Shown here piece by piece: positions 16,295 to 25,356 of a stretch of DNA of 64,000 bases (its first letter is position 1; every line of letters begins with the position of its first letter). Both the position numbers and the translations under genes were made by a program. Origin of the DNA: Amycolatopsis antarctica (GTDB lineage Bacteria; Actinomycetota; Actinomycetes; Mycobacteriales; Pseudonocardiaceae); contig NZ_NKYE01000001.1 of assembly GCF_002262875.1 (NCBI RefSeq), forward strand, positions 620,001 to 684,000. The letters are read 5' to 3'. The notes beneath the pieces are model-generated. The model searched no databases. It worked only from the letters and a program-made list of their open reading frames with translations, and had not been told where the DNA came from.

Positions 16295-16939
16295 ATGAGC
16301 AAGGTCGTACCGACGTACCACCAGCGCGTCGCCCAGGAGAAGCGCGCGATGATCGTGACGGCCGCGACCGCACTTTTCCTCGAGTTGGGTTACGACGGGA
16401 CGTCGCTGGCGCGGATCGCGGAGAACTCGGGCGTCTCGCGGGCCACCTTGTTCAAGCAGTTCCCGAGCAAGGCTGCCCTGTTCGACGCGATCGTCACCGA
16501 GTCCTGGTCAACCGGTGACGAGGAGGATCCTCCGCCGGCAGGCAACGTCGTCGACGGGCTCAGCGCGATCGGTCGCCGTTACGGCGAGCTGTTGAGCCGG
16601 CCCCAGATGACCGACCTGTTCCGGATCGTCATCGCCGAACTGCCGAGGTTCCCAGAGTTGGCCCATGCGCAGTTCTCGCACGGGAAGATGCCGTACTTCG
16701 AGTCCGTACGCGGCTACCTCCTGGCGGAGCACGAGGCGGGAACAGTGCGGGTCGAAGACGTGGACCTCGCCGCCACCCAGTTCCTGGGCATGATCTCCAA
16801 CTACGTCTTCTGGCCGACCCTCCTCGTGCCGGGCTGGGAGGTGAGCACCGAACGTGTCGCTCAGGTGGTCGACGAGGCCGTCCGCACCACCACCGCCCGG
16901 TACGCCGCAACGGGACCAGGGGCGTACACGGACAGATGA
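16295..16939 (+). CDS. TetR family transcriptional regulator
   Basis: The 214-residue protein has a TetR helix-turn-helix (KRAMIVTAATALFLELGYDG, then LARIAENSGVSRATLFKQFPSK, about residues 15-60) and a C-terminal TetR_C domain with hydrophobic helices. It is divergent from the SDR/F420 reductase operon, and its spacer carries two palindromic operators. It is therefore the likely repressor of that operon and of itself. A -10-like TATGCT ends 6 nt before the ATG, so the mRNA is probably leaderless. The inducer is unknown. Confidence 0.9.
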   Translation: MSKVVPTYHQRVAQEKRAMIVTAATALFLELGYDGTSLARIAENSGVSRATLFKQFPSKAALFDAIVTESWSTGDEEDPPPAGNVVDGLSAIGRRYGELLSRPQMTDLFRIVIAELPRFPELAHAQFSHGKMPYFESVRGYLLAEHEAGTVRVEDVDLAATQFLGMISNYVFWPTLLVPGWEVSTERVAQVVDEAVRTTTARYAATGPGAYTDR

Positions 16940-17217
16940 TCGTCGCCGACCGCGACCGAGTCCCGCCGCCAGAGGAGCGGCTGCTCAAGCAATCGAGGCG
17001 GTCGGCCCGAGGGTGTTCGCGGGGCCTCGCTCAAGCCATGTTTCTTTGTGTGGCAGGAAAGGGCCCAGCCTCGATGTGGTTCTCGGTCAATGGTGCGGAG
17101 TCGCGTCAAGGCGAGGCGTGACCTCGAGGCGCATCGCCAGCCACGCGTACATTTCGCCGCCGCCCGCACGGAACAAGCCCACGAACGCCGGCCGCGATGG
17201 CCGGTGCGGTGACGCGA
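16940..17217. other. Intergenic stretch with no convincing gene
   Basis: These 278 bp between the TetR gene and the convergent MMPL gene hold no well-supported gene. A minus-strand reading ending around 17087 gives a protein-like stretch (RAGGGEMYAWLAMRLEVTP) with no start or ribosome-binding site of its own, so it may be a gene relic. No clean terminator was identified. Confidence 0.4.
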
Positions 17218-19416
17218 TCACACCGAAACGCGGTCGTCCCGCGTCCGTGGCGGCGACGCTTCGCGCACACCGATCCGATCGTGCAGCCTGCGCAGCGGAC
17301 CGGGAGCCCACCAGGCGAACCTCCCCATCAGCCGCATGCCGGCGGGTACGAGGATCCCGCGGATCAACGTCGCGTCGATGAGGATCGCCAACCCGGTGCC
17401 GATACCGAAGAGCTGGACCATGCTGACCCCACTTGTAGCGAACGCGAAGAAGCTGACGGCCAGCAGTGCGGCCGCCGTGCTCACGATGCGACCGGTGTGC
17501 GAAAGACCGTCCGTAACCGAACTGTCCAGCGGCGCCCCGAGTTCGTGGTATTCCTTGATCCGGCTGATGACGAAGACCTCGTAGTCCATCGATAACCCGA
17601 ACGCGATACAGAACAGCAGCACCAGCATGTTCATGTCGAGTGGCAGCGGTGTGAAACCGAGAATCTCGGAAAGCCATCCCTGCTGGAACATCGGCACCAT
17701 CATGCCGAGTGTGGCCGACAGGCCGAGAACGTTGAACACCAAGGCTCGCAGGGGTTGCAGCACGCTTCCGGTGAACAGGAACAGGAGCGCGAATGTCGTC
17801 AGCATGATCAACGCGATCGCCAGCGGCAGCCTGCTGCCGACGGTTTCCTTGCTGTCCACCAGTTCCGCGGCCGGGCCACCGACCATCGACGTCGTGCCCG
17901 CCGGCGCGGCGGTGTCACGGACCGCCGGCACCACGTCCTGCGCCTCGCCGGATCGCGCCTCCGCGGCGGTGACCACGGTGAACTGCTGGGCGCCCGGACG
18001 GGCGAGCGCGGCGTCCGCCGGGGTGGTACCGGCCGACCGGCCGGCCGCGAATCCGCCCGCGCTCGAACTGACACCGGCCACCCCGGGCAGCGCCGACAGC
18101 CTCCTGGCGTAGTCCGCCACCTCGTCCGGTGCGGCATCGCCCGTGTTCACCACCTGGATCGCATTCGTGGTGTTCGCGGGAAAGTGACCGCGCAGCGCTT
18201 CACCGACCACACGGGTGCCGGCTGTGCCGGGCAGCACGCGATCGTCCGGACTGCCGAACTCCACGTTCAGCAGCGGCGTCGCGGCCAGTACCAGCAACGC
18301 GATCACCGGTGCCGCCATGCGCAGCGGCCTCCGCATGGTGACCCGCGCGAGCCTGCCCCAGAACGCCGAGACCGTCGCCGGATCGCTCGTCGCCCACGGC
18401 ATCCGGCCCGCGTTGATACGCGGCCCCAGCACCGTCAGCAGCGCGGGCAGCACCAGTAACGCGCTGACCATGGCGATCGCGATCACGCCGATTCCGGCGT
18501 AGGCGAACGAACGCAGGAAGTACAGCGGGAACAACAACAGCACGGCGAGCGCAACCGCGACCGTCGCCGCGCTGAACACGATGGTCCGCCCCGCCGTCTC
18601 CACCGTGCGCACCACGGCCGCGCCGGTGTCCGGGTCCCGCGACAGTTCCTCCCGGAACCGGCTCACCATCAGCAGCGCGTAGTCGATCGCCAGCGCCAGC
18701 CCGAGCGCGGTCGTCAGGTTTATCGCGTACACCGACACGTCGGTGACCGACCCGAGAACGGACAGTTCCGCAAACGTGCCGAGGATCGCGATCGCACCGA
18801 TCGCCAGCGGCATCAGTGCGGCGACGAGGCTGCCGAACGCGACCACCAGCAGGATCGCCGTGATCGGTACGGCGATCGCCTCGGCGACGACCAGGTCCTC
18901 CGCGATCTGCGAACCCACGTCGGGGACGACCGCCGCCGTCCCGCCGAGCGTCACCCGGATCGGCCCGCGGTCGCCCGTATGCCGTTCGGCGAGTGCCTCC
19001 ACCGCCTGCCCCTGCGCCGACTCGTCACCCTTCACGTGCGCGACGATGAGCGCGTACCGCCCGTCGTCCGAGCGCAGCGGTGGAGCCGCGGTCGCGAAGT
19101 ACGACGTGACCCTGGACAACGCCGGGTCGGTGGCCAGCTCCTCGCCGAGCCGGGCGCCCGCGGCACTGACGGCGAGATCGTCGACCGTTCCGCCACCCGC
19201 GTCGACCAGCACGACCAGGTCGCTCTGCCCGCCGAACTCCGCGTCGAGGAGTTCCGTGGCACGGCTGGATTCCGCTGCGGGATCGGTGAACCCCTCCGGC
19301 CGGAGCTGCCCGAACACGCTGACACCGAGCACCCCCGCGACGATCAGCGCGAGCAGGGTCCCGGCCAGAACCACCCGGGCGTGCCGTACGGCGAAGAGAC
19401 CGATGCGACCGAACAT
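17218..19416 (-). CDS. MMPL/RND family transporter
   Basis: The 732-residue protein has two repeats of one helix, a large extracytoplasmic loop and five helices, as in MMPL proteins. The second helices of each half include the proton-relay-like ALGLALAIDYALLMVSRFREE and CIAFGLSMDYEVFVISRIKE. It exports lipids or hydrophobic compounds driven by proton motive force. The start is the ATG at 19416, behind a strong GGAGGGGAGC site. It is divergent from a TetR gene and probably induced by release of that repressor. The exact cargo is unknown. Confidence 0.92.
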   Translation of the reverse strand: MFGRIGLFAVRHARVVLAGTLLALIVAGVLGVSVFGQLRPEGFTDPAAESSRATELLDAEFGGQSDLVVLVDAGGGTVDDLAVSAAGARLGEELATDPALSRVTSYFATAAPPLRSDDGRYALIVAHVKGDESAQGQAVEALAERHTGDRGPIRVTLGGTAAVVPDVGSQIAEDLVVAEAIAVPITAILLVVAFGSLVAALMPLAIGAIAILGTFAELSVLGSVTDVSVYAINLTTALGLALAIDYALLMVSRFREELSRDPDTGAAVVRTVETAGRTIVFSAATVAVALAVLLLFPLYFLRSFAYAGIGVIAIAMVSALLVLPALLTVLGPRINAGRMPWATSDPATVSAFWGRLARVTMRRPLRMAAPVIALLVLAATPLLNVEFGSPDDRVLPGTAGTRVVGEALRGHFPANTTNAIQVVNTGDAAPDEVADYARRLSALPGVAGVSSSAGGFAAGRSAGTTPADAALARPGAQQFTVVTAAEARSGEAQDVVPAVRDTAAPAGTTSMVGGPAAELVDSKETVGSRLPLAIALIMLTTFALLFLFTGSVLQPLRALVFNVLGLSATLGMMVPMFQQGWLSEILGFTPLPLDMNMLVLLFCIAFGLSMDYEVFVISRIKEYHELGAPLDSSVTDGLSHTGRIVSTAAALLAVSFFAFATSGVSMVQLFGIGTGLAILIDATLIRGILVPAGMRLMGRFAWWAPGPLRRLHDRIGVREASPPRTRDDRVSV

Positions 19417-19441
19417 GCTCCCCTCCAAGGAAATGTGGGCA

Positions 19442-19495
19442 GGCGTTAACTTGTCGGGCGTTAACTTGTCACCGATGTTTGCGGGTGTCAACATC
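19442..19495. promoter_or_regulatory. Candidate operator between MMPL and TetR genes
   Basis: Two direct copies of GGCGTTAACTTGTC (19442-19455 and 19457-19470) are 15 bp apart, each centred on GTTAAC. They are followed by an inverted repeat GATGTT-n10-AACATC (19474-19495). A TTGACA hexamer on the minus strand within the inverted repeat can serve as the -35 of the MMPL promoter. This fits repression by the divergent TetR. Confidence 0.65.
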
Positions 19496-19501
19496 TGCCC
19501 C

Positions 19502-20179
19502 ATGACTTCCTCAGCGTCGCCACGCGGCTCCTATCACCACGGCGACCTGCGCAACGCGCTGCTGGACGCCGCCGAGGAGCAGGCCGTCACGGGCGGCCCC
19601 CAGGCCGTCAGCGTGCGTGCGGCGGCCCGCGACGTCGGCGTCACCCCGACCGCGGCGTACCGGCATTTCGCCGGACTCGATCAGCTACTGGAGGCCGTCA
19701 AGGACCGGGCGATGGTGCAGCTCGGCGCGAGCATGACCGACCGGCTGCGAGCGCGCGGGGAGAGCGGCGACCGGGTGGAACGCGCACTCGGCAACCTGGC
19801 CGCGCTCGGCTGCGGCTACGTCGACTTCGCGCTCGCCAAGCCCGGCCTCTTCCGAACCGCGTGCGCCCGCGGCGGTTTCACGCCCGGCGACCGGCCGAAA
19901 GACCAGCCGGACCCGTTCACCAGGCTGACCGCACAGCTCGACGAGCTCGCCGAGGCGGGCTACATCCCCGCGCGCAACCGCGCTTTCGCCGACGTGACCG
20001 TCTGGTCGGCGATCCACGGCCTGGTGATGCTGATCCTCGACGGGCCGCTGCGGGAGATGCCGGCCGACATGCGGCAAGAAGCGCTGCTGCAACTGCTCCT
20101 GCAGGTGGCACGCGGCCTCGGTGACAACGACCTGCCGGGCGACATCGAAGTGGTGGTGGCGGCGGAATCCCGCGGCTGA
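19502..20179 (+). CDS. TetR family regulator with WHG-type C-terminal domain
   Basis: The 225-residue protein begins with GSYHHGDLRNALLDAAEE, a hallmark of this TetR subgroup, followed by VRAAARDVGVTPTAAYRHFAG (helix-turn-helix, about residues 38-60). The C-terminal domain contains FADVTVWSAIHGLVMLILDG, typical of WHG domains. It is divergent from the MMPL exporter and most likely represses it. No Shine-Dalgarno sequence precedes the ATG at 19502. An ATG at 19475 in the same frame would place the start inside the operator. Confidence 0.88.
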   Translation: MTSSASPRGSYHHGDLRNALLDAAEEQAVTGGPQAVSVRAAARDVGVTPTAAYRHFAGLDQLLEAVKDRAMVQLGASMTDRLRARGESGDRVERALGNLAALGCGYVDFALAKPGLFRTACARGGFTPGDRPKDQPDPFTRLTAQLDELAEAGYIPARNRAFADVTVWSAIHGLVMLILDGPLREMPADMRQEALLQLLLQVARGLGDNDLPGDIEVVVAAESRG

Positions 20180-20198
20180 CCCGGCCGGGTCCACCGCG

Positions 20199-20540
20199 TC
20201 AGGCGAACCAGAAGAACCAGAGCACGGCGGCGGTGAGCAGTCCGACGAACGTTCCCGCCAGACCGGCCACCAGGCCGCGCCTGCGGTCCGCCAGACGCTG
20301 CGCGACGAGCGCCGCCACACCGGCGACCACGTGGCCACCGATGAACAGCACCTCCGCGCCGGGAGCATCGTTGGCGAACGCGAAAATCTGCACCCCGACG
20401 ACGATCAGCGCGAGCACCGCCAGGCCGGCGGCGAGAGTGCCGGTCAGCCCTCGCCACCAGCGGGCAGGCGGGCGGGACGCGACCGTGGCGTACTCCTCGG
20501 CCGGGCGGTCCTGCCCTCGTACCGGTTCGCGCTCCATCAT
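20199..20540 (-). CDS. Small polytopic membrane protein of unknown function
   Basis: The protein of about 113 residues has three predicted membrane helices (LTGTLAAGLAVLALIVVGVQ; VLFIGGHVVAGVAALVA; VAGLAGTFVGLLTAAVLWFF) and an N-terminal cytoplasmic stretch of about 35 residues. The start at the tandem ATGs (20540/20537) follows ACCGAGG. It ends 20 nt from the convergent TetR gene, and no other gene overlaps it. I do not recognise a family. Confidence 0.65.
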   Translation of the reverse strand: MMEREPVRGQDRPAEEYATVASRPPARWWRGLTGTLAAGLAVLALIVVGVQIFAFANDAPGAEVLFIGGHVVAGVAALVAQRLADRRRGLVAGLAGTFVGLLTAAVLWFFWFA

Positions 20541-20647
20541 CCTCGGTCCGTGCACTCGCTCTCCATGGTGTCGGGGCCTGCGCTCGCCCTCGGCCGCGCC
20601 GGCCCGGATTCGCGGCCCAGACCCTAGTGGCCCGTCGTCGCCTGCCC

Positions 20648-21532
20648 TCACCCCGCACCGTCTTCGCCGAGCGGGGTGAGCAGATCCCACGAACGCAACG
20701 AGGCCGACGCCGCCTGGCCGTCCACACAGCTAGGCCGGAAGTCGCAGGACGCGCACCGCGCCGCGGGCCGCGCGGGGAACGCCTCGTCCGCGTCACCGCC
20801 GGACTCGACCGTCTCGGTCGCCTCGCGGGCACACTCGGCGATCGTCTCCGCCCTGGACAGATGGTCGCGCAGGCTCTCCGTCGTGTGCTCGGCGACGGCC
20901 ACCGTCCCGCTGGGCACATGGTGCAACTCGACCCGGCGGCACGGCGCGCGCAAGGTGCGTTCCGCCGCGACGGCGTACATGGCGAGCGCGCGCGCATCCC
21001 GGGCCTCGTCCGCGTCCGGCGTCCTGCGCCCGGTCTTGTAGTCGACGATCACCAGTTCGCCGTCGCGCTCGTCGATCCGGTCGGCTCGCCCCTCGACGAT
21101 CATCGTCGGGTTCTCCCGCCCACCGGTACTGCCGCTGACGCTGGCGGACACCCAGCGTTCCAGGCCCACCGCCCGCGCGGACACATCGGCACGGTCGACG
21201 TAGTTCGCCACCCATTCGCGGGCCAGCGCGCGGTACCGGATCGCCTGCAGCCCGTCCAGGAAACCGGCGTCGTTCCACTGCTCGGTGACCAGCGCGGCGC
21301 CCCGTTCCGAGGTACGGCGCTCGGCGGGCAGTTCGAACAGTGCACGCAGCGCGTTGTGCACGACGGCACCGAGCGTGCTGTGCGCCCAGGCACCGGTGCG
21401 CTGCGGAGTCGGCCGGTCCACATAGGCCATCCGGTAGCGGCGCGGACAGTCCGCGAAGGTGGCCAGCCGCGCCGGCGTCACCTTCGTCAGCCTCCGCGGC
21501 TCGACGCCGAAATCGAAACCTAGCTGCGACAT
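20648..21532 (-). CDS. RecB-family PD-(D/E)XK exonuclease with Fe-S cysteines
   Basis: The 294-residue protein is a stand-alone PD-(D/E)XK nuclease like Rv2119. The catalytic core reads MIVEGRADRIDERDGELVIVDYKTG, split between the acidic Asp in GRADRID and D-Y-K. One Cys in FADCPRRY (near residue 29) and three in CASCDFRPSC at the C-terminus form the usual four-Cys [4Fe-4S] staple seen in AddB and Cas4 nucleases. It probably cleaves single-stranded DNA in repair. No helicase neighbour is present, and no cas genes are nearby. The start is ATG 21532. Confidence 0.88.
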   Translation of the reverse strand: MSQLGFDFGVEPRRLTKVTPARLATFADCPRRYRMAYVDRPTPQRTGAWAHSTLGAVVHNALRALFELPAERRTSERGAALVTEQWNDAGFLDGLQAIRYRALAREWVANYVDRADVSARAVGLERWVSASVSGSTGGRENPTMIVEGRADRIDERDGELVIVDYKTGRRTPDADEARDARALAMYAVAAERTLRAPCRRVELHHVPSGTVAVAEHTTESLRDHLSRAETIAECAREATETVESGGDADEAFPARPAARCASCDFRPSCVDGQAASASLRSWDLLTPLGEDGAG

Positions 21533-21606
21533 GCGTTCACACCCACACCACGGAGACTACGCAGCCGCCCCCGCTCACCCGACGGGTGCCAGTCGGACAC
21601 ACAGCG

Positions 21607-22227
21607 TCACGCCCCACCGATGAAACCCTTCACCGAGTCGGCGACGAGCTGCACCGCGATCGCCGCCAGCAGCAGACCCGCGACCTTCGCAAGCAGGGTG
21701 ATCCCGCTTTCCCGGATCACCTTGATCAGCAGCCCGGAGAACCGCATGCAGGCCCACAGCACCAGGTGCACGGTGACGATCGACGCGCCCAGCGCCACGT
21801 ACGCGCCGACGTGCCCCTCCGCGCCCCGGACGAACACGATGGTCGCCGCGATGGCACCGGGACCGGCGAGCAGCGGGGTGCCGAGCGGTACCAGCGCGAC
21901 GTTGACGTCCTCGGCGGCCTCCGGGCTGGACGTGCCCTTCCCGGTCAGCAGGTCGAGCGCGATCAGCAGGAGCAGCAGCCCGCCCGCACCCTGCAACGCC
22001 GGGATGCCGATGCCCAGATACGACAGGATCGCCTGGCCCGCGATCGCGAACAGCGAGATCACCAGCAGCGACACCAGCACCGCCTGCCGCGCGGCCCGTG
22101 CCCTCGCGGCGGGTGCCTTGCGACCGGTGAGACTCAGGAACACCGGCACGGTGCCGGGCGGATCCATGATCACGATGAGCGTGATCGTGGCCTCCATGAA
22201 CAGCGTGACGTCGAAGTACTGGGCCAT
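21607..22227 (-). CDS. MarC family integral membrane protein
   Basis: The 206-residue protein has six predicted membrane helices and MarC-family features: TLIVIMDPPGTVPVFLSLT near the N-terminus and PLGTPLLAGPGAIAATIVF in the middle. MarC proteins (UPF0056) are inner-membrane proteins of unclear function; the early antibiotic-resistance link has not held up. It starts only 3 nt after the PHP phosphatase stop on the same strand, so the two are co-transcribed. Confidence 0.92.
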   Translation of the reverse strand: MAQYFDVTLFMEATITLIVIMDPPGTVPVFLSLTGRKAPAARARAARQAVLVSLLVISLFAIAGQAILSYLGIGIPALQGAGGLLLLLIALDLLTGKGTSSPEAAEDVNVALVPLGTPLLAGPGAIAATIVFVRGAEGHVGAYVALGASIVTVHLVLWACMRFSGLLIKVIRESGITLLAKVAGLLLAAIAVQLVADSVKGFIGGA

Positions 22228-22230
22228 CGC

Positions 22231-23100
22231 TCAGCCCCGCACGAGCGCGGTGCCGCGGGCGCGGGCCACGAGCGCCTCGAACTGTTCCGGGTCCGTGGTC
22301 TCCGCTCCGATGCCGATCGTCTTGTTGGTGCCGTGGTAGTCGCTGGACCCGGTACGCAGCAGGCCGAGTTCCCGCGCCAGCCCGGCCACCGTCTCCCTGG
22401 TCGTCGCGTCGTGGTCGGGATGGTCCACCTCCAGCCCGCCGAGGCCGTGCCCGGCGAGCGAGCCGATCACCTCCGGGGTGACGGTGCGCCCCCGCGACCT
22501 GGCGAACGGATGCGCCAGCACGGTGACGCCACCGGCCTCGGCGATCATCTCGATCGCGGTCTCCACGGGCGTGTCGGCGCGGCCGACGTAGTAGCCGCTG
22601 CCGTTGCCGAGGAAGCGCGCGAACGCCTCGTCGACGCTGTTCACCAGCCCGGCCCGCATCAGCGCCTGGGCCAGGTGCGGCCGTCCCGCGGGAGAGTCGG
22701 CGGGCAGCGAGGCGAGCAGTTCGTCGGCGTCGACCGGGAGCCCGTCGGCGGCCATCCGCCCGGCCATGGCGTGCAGTCTGGCGCGCCGCTCGGCCCGCAG
22801 GCGGGTCTGCTCGGCGACGATCGCGGGTGACTCCGGGTCGAACAGGTACGCCAGCAGGTGCACGCTGATGCCGAAACCGGTTCCCGTGGAGGACACGCAG
22901 GACAGTTCCGCGCCGGAGACCAGCGTCAGTCCCGGCGGCAGAGCGGCGGCGGCCTCGTCCCAGCCCGCGGTGGTGTCGTGGTCGGTGAGGGCGACGACGT
23001 CCAGACCCGCCCGCGCGGCCGTCGCGACCAGCTCGGCTGGGCTGTCCGTGCCGTCCGAGACGGCCGAATGGGTATGCAGGTCGATGCGCACGCCGGTCAT
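22231..23100 (-). CDS. PHP-domain phosphoesterase (3',5'-nucleotide bisphosphate phosphatase-like)
   Basis: The 289-residue protein has the PHP metal motifs: IDLHTHSAVSDGT at residues 6-18, ALTDHDTTAGW, SGAELSC, VLAHPFAR and GSSDYHG. These coordinate the metal centre for phosphate-ester hydrolysis. The closest known type is the RNase AM/YciV-like phosphatase acting on pAp and short RNA ends. It is not a DNA polymerase PHP domain, as no polymerase follows. The gene leads a likely operon with MarC, and the PH-domain gene lies just upstream. Confidence 0.88.
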   Translation of the reverse strand: MTGVRIDLHTHSAVSDGTDSPAELVATAARAGLDVVALTDHDTTAGWDEAAAALPPGLTLVSGAELSCVSSTGTGFGISVHLLAYLFDPESPAIVAEQTRLRAERRARLHAMAGRMAADGLPVDADELLASLPADSPAGRPHLAQALMRAGLVNSVDEAFARFLGNGSGYYVGRADTPVETAIEMIAEAGGVTVLAHPFARSRGRTVTPEVIGSLAGHGLGGLEVDHPDHDATTRETVAGLARELGLLRTGSSDYHGTNKTIGIGAETTDPEQFEALVARARGTALVRG

Positions 23101-23151
23101 TGTCCATCGGGCCGGATGCCGGGGTGTGCTCGCGGGGTGGCGAGTGTGAGC

Positions 23152-23712
23152 TCAGCCGACCATCCGCTTGCCGCGGGCGGCGCGTTGCGCCTTGATCATC
23201 GAGAAACGCTCGGCCTGCTTCTGCTTGTCGCCGAACACCAGTTCGGAGATCGTGTCGTAGAAGTCCTCCGGCCGAGGCAGGTAGTCGATGTTGTTCAGCG
23301 CCTGGATCTGGCCCGCGGACTCGACGACCATCGTGCCGTAGCCGAGCATCCGGCCCCAGAAGGTGCGCTGGTAGGTGAGGTCGGTGACCTTGCTGATCGG
23401 CATCATCAGCACCTTGGTCGTCCACACGCCGGTGGTCATGATGAACCGCTTGTCGGTGACCACCAGGCGTTCCACCCACCACTCCATGACGTGGTAGGAG
23501 AAGCGCAGCACCACCAGCAGGGCGACGTACCAGAGGATGTTCTGCACCACGTACATCGACGGCGGCAGCAGGTAGGACACCAGTACGCAGACGACGATCA
23601 GCGCGACGGCCTCGAAGCTGTCCCACAGCAGTGAGGCCCAGTGCCGCCGGACGCGGATGACCCGCCGCTCGGTATCCAGCAGGTATTCGTCGGGATCCCG
23701 AGGCGCGAACAT
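23152..23712 (-). CDS. PH domain (bPH2/DUF304) membrane protein
   Basis: The 186-residue protein has two adjacent membrane helices (SFEAVALIVVCVLVSYLL and NILWYVALLVVLRF), then a bacterial pleckstrin-homology domain: ERLVVTDKRFIMTTGVWTTK, ISKVTDLTYQRTFWGRMLGYG and GTMVVESAGQIQALNNIDYL. Such proteins are widespread in actinobacteria; their function is unknown, but envelope stress or protein scaffolding is suspected. It starts at ATG 23712. A 53-residue membrane peptide is encoded 19 nt upstream on the same strand. Confidence 0.9.
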   Translation of the reverse strand: MFAPRDPDEYLLDTERRVIRVRRHWASLLWDSFEAVALIVVCVLVSYLLPPSMYVVQNILWYVALLVVLRFSYHVMEWWVERLVVTDKRFIMTTGVWTTKVLMMPISKVTDLTYQRTFWGRMLGYGTMVVESAGQIQALNNIDYLPRPEDFYDTISELVFGDKQKQAERFSMIKAQRAARGKRMVG

Positions 23713-23731
23713 GAACGAAGCGTAGCCCCGG

Positions 23732-23893
23732 CTAGTTGAACACGCCGCTGACGAACGTGATCACGGACTCGGCGGCGTCGCGCAGGAAGTCCACGATGGT
23801 CCCGACCATGCCCGCGGAATTCTGCGGCTGCGAGATCACGAAGAAAAGCACCAACGCGATCCCCGCAAACGTGAGGAGCTTCTTGGCGTTCAC
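23732..23893 (-). CDS. 53-residue single-span membrane peptide
   Basis: The predicted peptide starts at the GTG at 23893 (VNAKKLLTFAGIALVLFFVI) and ends SGVFN. It has one hydrophobic helix at residues 7-21 and an amphipathic second half (GTIVDFLRDAAESVITFVSG). AGAGGACGGGA upstream of the start could act as the ribosome-binding site. The composition and its position beside the PH-domain gene resemble small conserved membrane proteins of actinomycetes. A -10-like TATCCT lies upstream on the minus strand. Function is unknown. Confidence 0.72.
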   Translation of the reverse strand: MNAKKLLTFAGIALVLFFVISQPQNSAGMVGTIVDFLRDAAESVITFVSGVFN

Positions 23894-24135
23894 AACGATC
23901 AATCCCGTCCTCTGGTCGGCCGCAGTCGGTCGCTACGGCAAGGATAGCCAATAAAGTTGTACCGCATCGCGCAGCGTTACGGGAGGAAAGTCCCGCGCTT
24001 GGGGCAGTAATCAGCACGAACAGCAGACAGTGGTCACTGTCGGTGACTGCGAGTTCGGTGTTTTTGGTGCACAGTTGGGTGCCAGACGTGGGTGGCACCG
24101 GACGCGCGAGGTGCCCGACGCAGCAGGAGGTGGCC

Positions 24136-25356
24136 ATGACCGGCACGGCAGCGGACGAGACGTTCGTGTTCGATCCCTTCGCCCCCGAGTTCGCCGAGAA
24201 CCCCTACCCGGTCTACCGGGAACTGCAGGTCAGAGCCCCTGTCTACGAGCATCCACTTGGCTTCTGGATGCTGAGCCGGCGCGAGGACGTGTTCGCCTTC
24301 CTGCGGTCGCAGCAGTCCGTGGAGGCGCGCAACATCGACGGCGGCGACATGCGGCGGATGGCCACCGAGGCGGGCATGGACGATCGGCGCAACGGCGGCC
24401 AGTCGATGCTGGACAAGGACCCGCCGGACCACACCCGGCTGCGCAAGCTGGTGTCGAAGGCCTTCACCCCCCGCTCGATCGAGGCGCTGGAGCCACAGGT
24501 CGACGAGCTGGTCGACGAGGCACTGGACGCGATGGCCGAGGCGGGCAGCGTGGACCTGGTGGAGGCGCTGGCGCTGCCGCTGCCGTTCACGGTGATCTCC
24601 CGGATGCTCGGCATGCCGCCGCACGACCACGCCTACGTCCGCGAGCTGGCCGGCCTGGTGGTCAAGGCCCTCGAACCGATCGACGACCCGGTGCTGCTCA
24701 AGCAGGTCGTCGAGGCGGACGTGGAGCTGGCCGGGTTCATCGAGGACATCGTCGCCTGGAAACGCGGCAATCCCGGCGACGATTTGCTCACCGGCCTGAT
24801 CGCCGCCGAGGAGGACGGCGACACGCTCACCGACACCGAACTGGTCTCCCAGGTCGTCCTGCTCTACGTCGCCGGGCACGAGACGACGGTGAACCTGATC
24901 GCCAACGGCTCGCTCGCCCTGATGCGCAACCCGGAGCAGCACGCGCTGCTGCGGGAGCAGCCGGATCTGACCGGCAACGCCGTCGAGGAACTGCTGCGCT
25001 TCGACAGCCCGGTACAGCACACCCGGCGCGTCACGCTGGAGCCGTACGAGGTCGCGGGCACCACGATCCCGCGCGGCGCCTACGTGATGGCGGGTCTGGC
25101 CAGTGCCAACCGCGATCCGGAGTTCTGGGGCGAGGACGCGGGCGAGTTGCGGCTGGAACGGCCGAACGCACGTCAGCACCTGTCCTTCGGCGGCGGGCCG
25201 CACCACTGCCTCGGGGCCGCGCTCGCCCGGCTGGAGGGCAGGGTCGCGTTCGGCAGGCTGGTGCACCGGTTCCCGGGCATGGCGCTCGACGGTGAAGTGG
25301 TGTGGAACGGGCGGATGAACCTGCGCGGCCCGTCGACGCTGCCCGTCTCGGTGTGA
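24136..25356 (+). CDS. Cytochrome P450
   Basis: This 406-residue soluble bacterial P450 shows PPDHTRLRKLVSKAFTPR, the oxygen-activation I-helix AGHETT near residue 245, the E-x-x-R of the K helix (EELLRF) and the heme-Cys loop FGGGPHHCLGAALAR near residue 352. It has a strong ribosome-binding site AGGAGGTGGCC before ATG 24136. It resembles CYP107-type enzymes of secondary or xenobiotic metabolism; the substrate is unknown. No ferredoxin gene is adjacent, so it must use redox partners from elsewhere. A NUDIX hydrolase gene overlaps its stop codon. Confidence 0.95.
   Translation: MTGTAADETFVFDPFAPEFAENPYPVYRELQVRAPVYEHPLGFWMLSRREDVFAFLRSQQSVEARNIDGGDMRRMATEAGMDDRRNGGQSMLDKDPPDHTRLRKLVSKAFTPRSIEALEPQVDELVDEALDAMAEAGSVDLVEALALPLPFTVISRMLGMPPHDHAYVRELAGLVVKALEPIDDPVLLKQVVEADVELAGFIEDIVAWKRGNPGDDLLTGLIAAEEDGDTLTDTELVSQVVLLYVAGHETTVNLIANGSLALMRNPEQHALLREQPDLTGNAVEELLRFDSPVQHTRRVTLEPYEVAGTTIPRGAYVMAGLASANRDPEFWGEDAGELRLERPNARQHLSFGGGPHHCLGAALARLEGRVAFGRLVHRFPGMALDGEVVWNGRMNLRGPSTLPVSV

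Noticed and set aside
16940..17217. A minus-strand gene ending near 17087 (RAGGGEMYAWLAMRLEV)
   Set aside because: It only stays open by running antisense-in-frame through the 3' end of the MMPL gene and has no start or ribosome-binding site of its own.
20648..21532. Cas4-like nuclease as a sign of a CRISPR locus
   Set aside because: The PD-(D/E)XK core and Fe-S cysteines also fit stand-alone RecB-family exonucleases, and no repeats or other cas genes are present.
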